From: Branchiostoma floridae
Lineage: Eukaryota; Chordata; Leptocardii; Amphioxiformes; Branchiostomatidae
Assembly (NCBI RefSeq): GCF_000003815.2
Contig: NC_049981.1
Span: 13,723,035 to 13,787,034, forward strand
Direction of reading: 5' to 3'
DNA: 64,000 nt
Shown here: positions 9,959 to 18,900 of the stretch, piece by piece
Position numbering within the stretch: the stretch's first letter is position 1
How the letters are laid out: every line of letters begins with the position of its first letter
Program-made: the position numbers and the translations under genes
The notes under the pieces: model-generated
What the model saw: only the letters and a program-made list of their open reading frames with translations
Database searches by the model: none
Told to the model about the DNA's origin: nothing

Positions 9959-12900
9959 GTAAGTCCTGTATAACAAGGCGAATTTTAGTTAGATTTTAAG
10001 TTTGTGTTTTCATGGTATAGAGCTGGGTATAAGGGGGTCCTTTAATTGGCCAAAAATGGAAATTTTGAAATATCATCACGCCCACTTCATGGATGATGCA
10101 TTGGGCCATTTGAAAGATATCTAGCATGAAATAAACCCCCCATCACGACCAAAAAACCAAACCCGCATTATATGCAATATGGTACAGCCATATAGTGATT
10201 TAGATGAATGCTTGACTTCGTATAACTGCCGAACAACGTGTGCTAGGACTACCAAACTTAGGGATTTTCCCTAAGATTTAGTGGGTAGGATTTTCTAAGC
10301 ATGCAAAAATTGGGTTTTCTTGAAATAACACAGAATGACTGAAATAGGAAGACTCAAATAATTCACAGCGTAATTTATGGTCCCAATGTATCTTCCAATG
10401 AGAGATTACAACTTTGAATCTCTCTCTCAGTCATCAATTATGTTGTCACATTTAATTGTCTATCTATAATGCTCCCAAAGTGTATATTTACTATCATATT
10501 TCAGCCTTGTTTGTGACCGTGCACTTGACCTCCCCCACATCCCCCGGTGACCCCACCCTGAGGGTTGCCGAGTCCCTCTTCCAGGCTAACATCAAGGACG
10601 AGCAGAGACGACAACTTCTCCGGAAAGCCTTGGCCAAATTTCAGGGCGTCCTGACCACCGTCAGCGGCGACCGTATTGGTCTTCACTTCTTCACCGTCCA
10701 ACATCTGGACAACTTTTGGTCGAAAGTCATCCTTCCTGGAGCGGGAAGTGTGTCCGAACGTCTGGATCCCGTGCTGATCACAGACCAGATGAGGGTAGCA
10801 GTTCTGGGAAGGAAGCTGGCCGTCAAAGTCAACATCGATGAAGAGGAGTATCTGTATGTGCGGAAACAGCTTCGAAAATCTACGACGGGTAAGTACTGTA
10901 AATGCTGAAACTTTCGCGGTGGTTTAATGTCGCGGTGGTTTCGCGGTTTAAACTTAAAACCACCGCGAACATTTTTCCATGGCACTAAAAGAACTTAAAA
11001 CCACCGCGAAAAGTCGTTTATTTCGCTACTGCGAAATTAAATCCCTGCGAACTTAAATGCATTTACAGTAACTGAATCTTGGTAGGATGATAACTCATCT
11101 TATGCATAATTGTTGTAGACGAATACAGATTACATCAGAAGATATTCTGGTACTCAAAAGTGCGTCGCCAATTTTTTTTTTTATCAATGTAGACTTTTGA
11201 CAGTGAGTGTTTTGACACAAAAAATACTCTTCTTTCCACAGGTATCCGGAGAACAATGACGCTCACCAGAAGTCGCTTCGCAAAAGTTCCAACTAACAAA
11301 GCAAAAGACTGCAGGGTGAACCCATCTCTAACCAGTCTTCTGAAGGATAAGGACTTACTGAGGCTTTCCCGGGTTTCAAGCAGCGGGACCGAAAGATTAG
11401 AAGGTTAGAATCATGCTCAGGACTGAGGCAATTTGGTATGATGAGGAGTCAGTCTTGTGGGCATATCGATAGTGAGGACGCGCCGTGTGCTTATAGAGAG
11501 AACAGGCGATCATCAGTGGGGGTGAGAACAGCCACGCCACCAGTCCGGCAAGGCGCCAGACCACAGAGTACTGACGGCTCACTGCTTCTCACACAAGGGC
11601 ACATTTTGGAGACGCAACAGCCTGGTTTGACGGACAGGTTGCAGAAGATGGAAAGCGTGTTGGAGCAAATAAGAAGGCTCGTCGGACAGAACAGCGATGA
11701 AGACCCTGCACGTGGAAGCCCGAAGGTTACAGAAACCGCTCAAGGTATACCTCTTACAAACTCTATAACAAAGGCCAGTACTTTTTGGCCTTATTATGTG
11801 GTAGCATAGTGAACTAAACAATTTTTTCCAGAAGATATTTGAATTAGATTTTTTTATGGGCAAGTATAAAAAGATAGCACAGTAAACACAAAATCGAAAT
11901 GTCTCGGTGACTAATAAAGTATTGTTATTTTACATTACAGCATCGTCGTTGCGACCTGATGTTGTGCGTGACTTGGAGCAAAAGACAGAACAAAGGCATC
12001 TTCCAACACAGAGCCGCATTACACAAGGCGACGGCTATGGAAAACCTCCAGCAGGTCCAGCGGGAGGCACCAGACAAGAAAACCAGAGACCCTCCGCTAT
12101 TATGAGTCCACGTATGGACGTTCCTGATATCAGAGGCAATGAAATTGTACCTGTGAATGCTGCTCAGGTAGCAATGACTCCCAATGTCATAAATGCTAAC
12201 AGGGAAAACCGGCTGCAGTTGCCGGGGCAAGGCCCTAGAACGTCTGTCCTGGACAAGGAAAGCCATCCCATTCTTGCACGGCTGAGAGAGAAAAATAAGC
12301 AGGCTACGACCATGAAGCCTGAGGATATGCAAATCGTCAGAAAAACGAAAGACCCTGAAGATAAGGGACAAGACTTTGTTGTTGATGGTAACACAAAACT
12401 GCGTACATGGAAACCGAAGGTTCCATTACAAGAGTTGGAAGAGAAGCTGTCTAGATCTGAGAACATGGAGGTCCAAAGTCTCGACCTGTCTAGTCAACAA
12501 CTCAAACAGTTGCCAGATAAAATAGAACAGATGGTTGATCTTGTTCGCTTGGATCTCAGTAACAACAAGTTCAGGAAGTTCCCTTCCACGCTCCTGAAGT
12601 TGCCTAAGCTTGAGCACTTGAACATCAGTCGCAACACGTTGAGTTCGTTTCCGATTGAGACTCGCATGATGAGCAGTCTGCGGAACCTGCAGATGACGAA
12701 CATGGCGCTGGAGGAGATTCCAAGCGAGCTGTGTGATCTGAGCAATCTTGAAGTACTGAACATCCGCGACAACAATCTCACACGTCTGCCTGATGACATA
12801 GGAAGGCTGCGCAAGCTGACGTCATTGCAGTTATCTTGGAACAAATTTCAAACTCTGTCGCAATCGGTGGGTAGATTTCTTTAACATGTTTCTTGGTTGT

Positions 12901-15900
12901 TTAGTAAGTTCCGTTTATTGTCCCATGGACGTATGTCCATCTCTCTCTAACCCACACCCGTTTCATATAGGACCATGTGTTATTCAAAAGGTTTGTGACC
13001 GTTTAACTTTGCCTTTCCTAACAATTTCGCGTATGGTCGACACATCAGCCTTGGATGGGGTAATTGTGGGTATGGTTGGTGCCTGTGAAGTCGACGACAT
13101 GTTTTGTTGGGTTTTGCTTTGTGTGGATTCATGTTTATGAGCGTCTAGGTACACTCTGTTTGCCTTCTGTCTAAAACCTTTTTGCATTCTGCCATATTTA
13201 CCCACCAGAGCCAAATCTCGAGCTCTTGACTTGTGTATTGTAGGTGTTTCGTACGAAGGAGCGCCTTTCTGTCTTTGACGTCCAGGATCCTGATAATTTT
13301 GGTTAATCGCGGAAGGGTTGGAAGTTAAAATTTTCCGTGCCCGTGCATCCAGGTACACTCTGCTAGCCTTCTGTTTGAACCCCCTCTGTAGTCTGCCATA
13401 TTTACCCATCAAAGCTAAATTTCGGGCTCTTTCTTTAACAACTTCATACGGGGGAGCGCTGTTTTCTCTGTGACCTGCAGATTCTTGGTAATTTTCGTTA
13501 ACCGCGGAAGCGTAGAAAGTAATTGAGCTATCCTCGTCATCTTGTCCAGACAAATGTGCCTGCAATGACAGGGGGAGCGATAGGGGGCGTGATTGGGTAT
13601 TTTCGTAGTTGTAGTGTTCATCTTTGATTTCCCAGTAGTCATGATGGAGTGACGCTGGTCTTGTATTGTAGTACAAGAAGTACTCGTCAGGAATTTCTTC
13701 GTACTGTTGCTCATCACTAGAGGATGAAGCAAGCTTTGGGGTCGTCTCTACGTCTTCATCAGGATCTGCCGAATACTTACCCGCACTGACGGTGACAGTA
13801 GGGCCACTTGCTCCACTAACCATCCAGCTACTGCAGGACACAACACCAAGGGGAGACCCAGGACAGGCATTGCCAGCCTGTGCGGCTTGGTTCCCTCCTG
13901 AACAACAGCCCCACCTTCTCACAAAATAAGTGAGAAACAGTACTACGGCAGTGACCCCTATCACAGCTAATACCGTGACTAACCCCAGGTAACCCCAGGA
14001 TTGCTCTTTATCAGATCCAACTGTCACGAATGGGGCTGTGGAAGGCGTCGACACAGTGGCTTTGGCAGGCTGCTTTGTAGTGTTAGTCACCCCCTTCTCT
14101 CCTACACGGACGGTGTCATCAGGAGAGTTGCATAAGGGCGTGGTGAAGACATGTCTGTAGACCTTCCCACAGGTGTTGAATAGGCACGTCACATTCTTTA
14201 GTTCTTCATGCCCCAAGACAGTACCGTTTTTGCCGAAGCAGACAGCGTCCGACATGTTGATATTCTCGTTGCCAGTTGTAATGGCAGATAGAATTACAGC
14301 AACAGGGTGTGTTTGGTAAGATTTCTCTACACGAATGGATACAATCCGCAAATTCAGATCTTGGCTCAAAGCCACATTGACGATGCCAACATCCTTCCAG
14401 GAATCTCTACACAATTGATTGATACTTGTAGCATGTTCAGTGTTATTGACGTTTGATATGATAGCAATTGGCAGATCATACGACGCTTTGTCTGCTGAAG
14501 TCAACTCTAGGTTTAATATTTTACATTGAAGAACTATGTCCATGTATACCTGTGTGAGGGTATTATAATGGTGCACATGGACTTGATATCGCGTCATCCG
14601 AGGACGTTTTCTCATACAGAAAAGTACTTCATTAACAGTGACTGCAATAAACTCACCGGTACGTAAACGGTTATAGTCAAGTTTCCAGTTCTTTACCAAA
14701 GGAGCAGAAGCGTCAATGAGAGGTAATCTTCCTCCGACAATTAAGTCGTGTAGTTTGTGTAGCCCCCTTGTGGTATCACTTGACAGATACGTCAACAAAT
14801 TGTCGCTTAAGTCTAACTTGTCAAGGTCCCGAAGAAACATGAACGCTGTAGGATGTATGTTTCGAATCTGGTTAGATTTCAGAGAAAGATAGAATAATCT
14901 TTCCAGTCCAGCAAGCCAAGATGACTGAATGCTTTTCAATGAGTTATTGTCAAGTAGCAACCCTGTGAGGAAGCTGAGTTTTTGAAAGGGGGATGAGTCT
15001 ATGCTGCTAATGTTGTTGTGAGACAATGATAAACTGTAGAAAAAGTCTGGGTGCTTTAAACCGCTGAACCATTGTTCTTTGACCTCAGTCAACCCGTTGA
15101 AGATAATCTCTAATGATGACAATCGAGGAAACACACCTAAAACATGTTCACCAAGATCCGTAATTCCGCATTCAGCCAGAGTAAGGAACTGTATTTTTGA
15201 CTGCTGAAGCGGTCTAAGTTTCTCTACTGAGAGCTTACCAAGCGACAATCCTCTCACCGCTACATGTAAATTGTTAGGTAGGCATATTGGGGTTGGCACA
15301 GCTAGTACAGAGAGGTTCTTTTCATTAGCAACATGTTGTAGCTGCAACTGTGCGGTGGTACATCGGATACAAGCGGTGTTTTGCCTACCCATATCAGGGT
15401 GCATATTTGTATAAGACTTGCAATCAGGAAGGCAAGATGACCAGGAATCTGTATAATCATAATCACACCCAGGAAAGCATGGTATGTCTAAACTCTCACA
15501 TCTCATTAGAATGATAAGGAAAACTGCTACCTGTTTCGCCACCTTCATGCTGGATATACCCAAAATGTTTTTGATGAAAGGAAATCTATTGCTAGACGTT
15601 AGTGACGAGGGTCTCCTGATCACTCCCAGTTATGTGTAAGTTGTAGTAGGTTTACACACAGTCGGATGCCTTATCTGAAAAACAGTTGCAAACAATTCTT
15701 TGGCACCTCAGATGTACCCTGGGCGCCAAACTTAGGCTTAGGTCCCAATTGGAAAATGGGGCCCTGTGGGCAGTTCACGGGCTGATTTTTTTCACTTTCG
15801 GGCTTAAACCCTACGTGACCCCCAGGGGCACCTTGCGGCTCCCGGGGTATTTTGGGCCCGGCTGGGCACCGGGTTGAATGTAGGTCGGGCTTAAAATGAA

Positions 15901-18900
15901 CCCGGTACCCGGTAACAGATAGACGCCGTGACCTTCCCGTGGGGAACACCTAGGAGTACCCACGGTATGCGGCAGTTCAGCGGGACGAATTTGTGGTTTC
16001 GGAGCCCGGCCGGTGCAACTGGGACCTAGGCCTTAGCGGGTTTGCATTACGCCGGCCGATCTAAGTTAGCCCCTAGCTGGGAAGCTGTTAGTCGGAGGGA
16101 GTTATAGTCGGCCAGCGCTAGAGTCTGCTATCAAGAGTACACATATACATGTATAATGTTATCCTCTGAGCATCCCCAAAGGTATCAGGACTCCCTTGGA
16201 AATCAGTTTTTGTTTAAACTAAAGGAACTATCCTTCAAGATCAATAAATAACTAAATAAAAAGGTAGTCTTGACGGACCCATGATACTATGGGCGCACCG
16301 ACATAACTATAGGCAAACATGCACAATTTCTAACAGAAAACTTAGTTACTCACTTTCAGCGCCTTGTTGTTTTGGGCCCCTTGTAACCTAGAGCTCGCTC
16401 ATGTTGCACACTTCTCTCACGTCTTATAAACTGACCTGCAGATTCAAGTACATTCTGTTCAATTGTGGTCTCACATTGACATTTAGGTATCTAACTGCGG
16501 CTGTCAACATGAAATAACTTGTAACGTTTTTGTCAATGAACTTACTTTAGCTCACTTTTCAGGTACACGATTTTGCATGGAATATCCAACTGCCGGATGG
16601 GTTGCTACATTCTTAAGTCTGACCAAGTTGTGTTTGTGGACGCTTAGTTCGAACGGTGAATTCAAAATTGAATTCTCTACATAACGGGGCCCTTGATTGG
16701 TAAATATTTCCCGCTACCCGCTAGTTTTATCGGACGACGCAACCGGAACGTGTCTTCCGATGAAATTTCTGTTGTTTGTGGACGCTCAGAGCGAACAGTG
16801 AAAACATGACGGGGCTCTTGATTGGTAAATATTTCCCGCTAGTTTCATCGGAAGACACACCCAGGAATGTGTCAACAGCCCAGGACAGACTAATTGTTGA
16901 GGAAGTTAATGCATATATTATCTTACAGTTATTCAAAATATCTTGTCCCTATCTGCAGAGGTCAGAATATTATTTCGCGTTACATGCTTGTACATTTCAT
17001 AAAAGCTACACAAAATATAGGTACATTGAAGATATCAGGACGCTTGACATTCAATGTATAATGGTCACTGTATAGACATGAAGAATGTTGCTATAGTGAT
17101 CACGCTAGACAGGATTCACGATGATAAACAATCATGGTGTCACAATTGTCAGGTGGTCCTCATGCACCAGTATCGGTGTGTGTGGTATACACAGTAGCGT
17201 TTCACAACGTCACAAATACCAACAACTCTGGTATGAGAAGCAGGAAGCTCAAACCAAGTACAAGACAATCGGATCCTAATAATACCCCTGTCACGTTATC
17301 CACGATCTTCGGGCGTATCGATGGAAGATCGACCATATTTTTGATCGACAGAGGGCTGCGCGTATTTTTCACCTGAAAACCGTCCCTGTCACATATAAGC
17401 TATACTTTGTACCTTGTACAATTGTTGTGATATAAAGTTAACAATTATCATTATAAGCGAGGCTCGGGCGATTGCCGCAGAATCGTCGTTCGATCGATTT
17501 TCGCCAAATGTGACAGGGGTGTAACGGGCATACATATAAAGATGTACAAATGTATATTATTTCACGCAAAAAGCACAGTTTATCAACACTTTTTCCTACG
17601 AAATTACTAGTGAGACATTCTCTCAAACCTTTCGCATGGAATCAGAAACGTAGGAGCCTGCATAGGCATTAGTGTCTGTCTGTCTCATGTCTAGAGACGC
17701 CCGCAGTCAGTCACAATGAGCATCTTAGGAACTCCTGGCCTGCAGTGACGTTCTGATTAGAATCCCAGCTCCACTTCCATTATCTGTACACACCCTCCAG
17801 GTTAATCTTATGCATTGTCTGTGGTTTTGTCTGACTGAGCGGATGCATGCGATCAACACTTCTGACTAGACGTAGAGAAATCTTAGACAATACTTCTGCT
17901 TGCTAACCAAGGCGTGGTTAGCAAGCAAAAGTATTGAGCCAGTGGTCACTACGGAGGATGGTACTCAGAAATCTATCACTGCAGCTTAGACAGTATATAT
18001 ATCCTGTAATATGTTCGACAGTCACTAAAAATGCTTCAATGCTATTAGCTATTTCGCACTTTAATAACGCGCATCTATCATAGATACACATGTAGCTAAA
18101 TGAAGTTTTAGTCTTAGATTAGAATTTCCAAATTCTTTTAGACATTTCCAAAGTCTTTGGCGTTTTGAACCATATTTCTTGACCTCTGATATTGAATAGC
18201 GCACACGAATATTAGTCTTGGTTTTAAGTAGACATTACGGCTGGCTAACTAAATGGTGGAAACGCATACAAACAAACAGTTGTATGGAACGTTGCCAGAC
18301 ATCACACTACAGTAGTGAAACGTCGCCGACTGAGTCTCGTGGGTCACGTGGCACGAAGCATAGAATATGAAGACAGGGATTGGACGACCTACCACATCAC
18401 CAAAGAAACTAAGAGAAACAGAAACAAATCTAGAGGGATACAAACGTCTTTCTGTTATGAAGAACAAACAGCTCTGGATATCTAACTTTGCTTACTCCAC
18501 CTTGCAAGAGGATGGCTGATAATGATAAATAATACAGGTCTATTTGCACGGTAGCCTGGGTACCATACCATCGAGGCGCTCGGCGGTGTAGGGGTGGCCA
18601 TGGCCGCCCGTGCAGTTAATTGGTACAGGCCGGGGGAGTTCTTACGGGGTTAGATTAATTAGTCGCGCCTCGACGCTGGCGGCGTAAACTCCAAAGGCCG
18701 GCTACAAGCTCTATCGGCGAAATCTCAAAGGGCAGCTAATCAGACAGGCTGACAGAAGCAGGTCGGTGCCTTAGCACTGGGCCGGATAAAGCACCCCAAA
18801 GCCGACCAGCGGAGAATGGTACTGGCGGCGTGAACTCCAAAGGCCGGCTACAAGCTCTATCGGCGAAATCTCAAAGGGCAGCTAATCAGACAGGCTGACA

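Noticed and set aside
13415-13732. 105-codon open frame on the - strand
   Set aside because: Shadow frame inside the tail of the nested LRR receptor.
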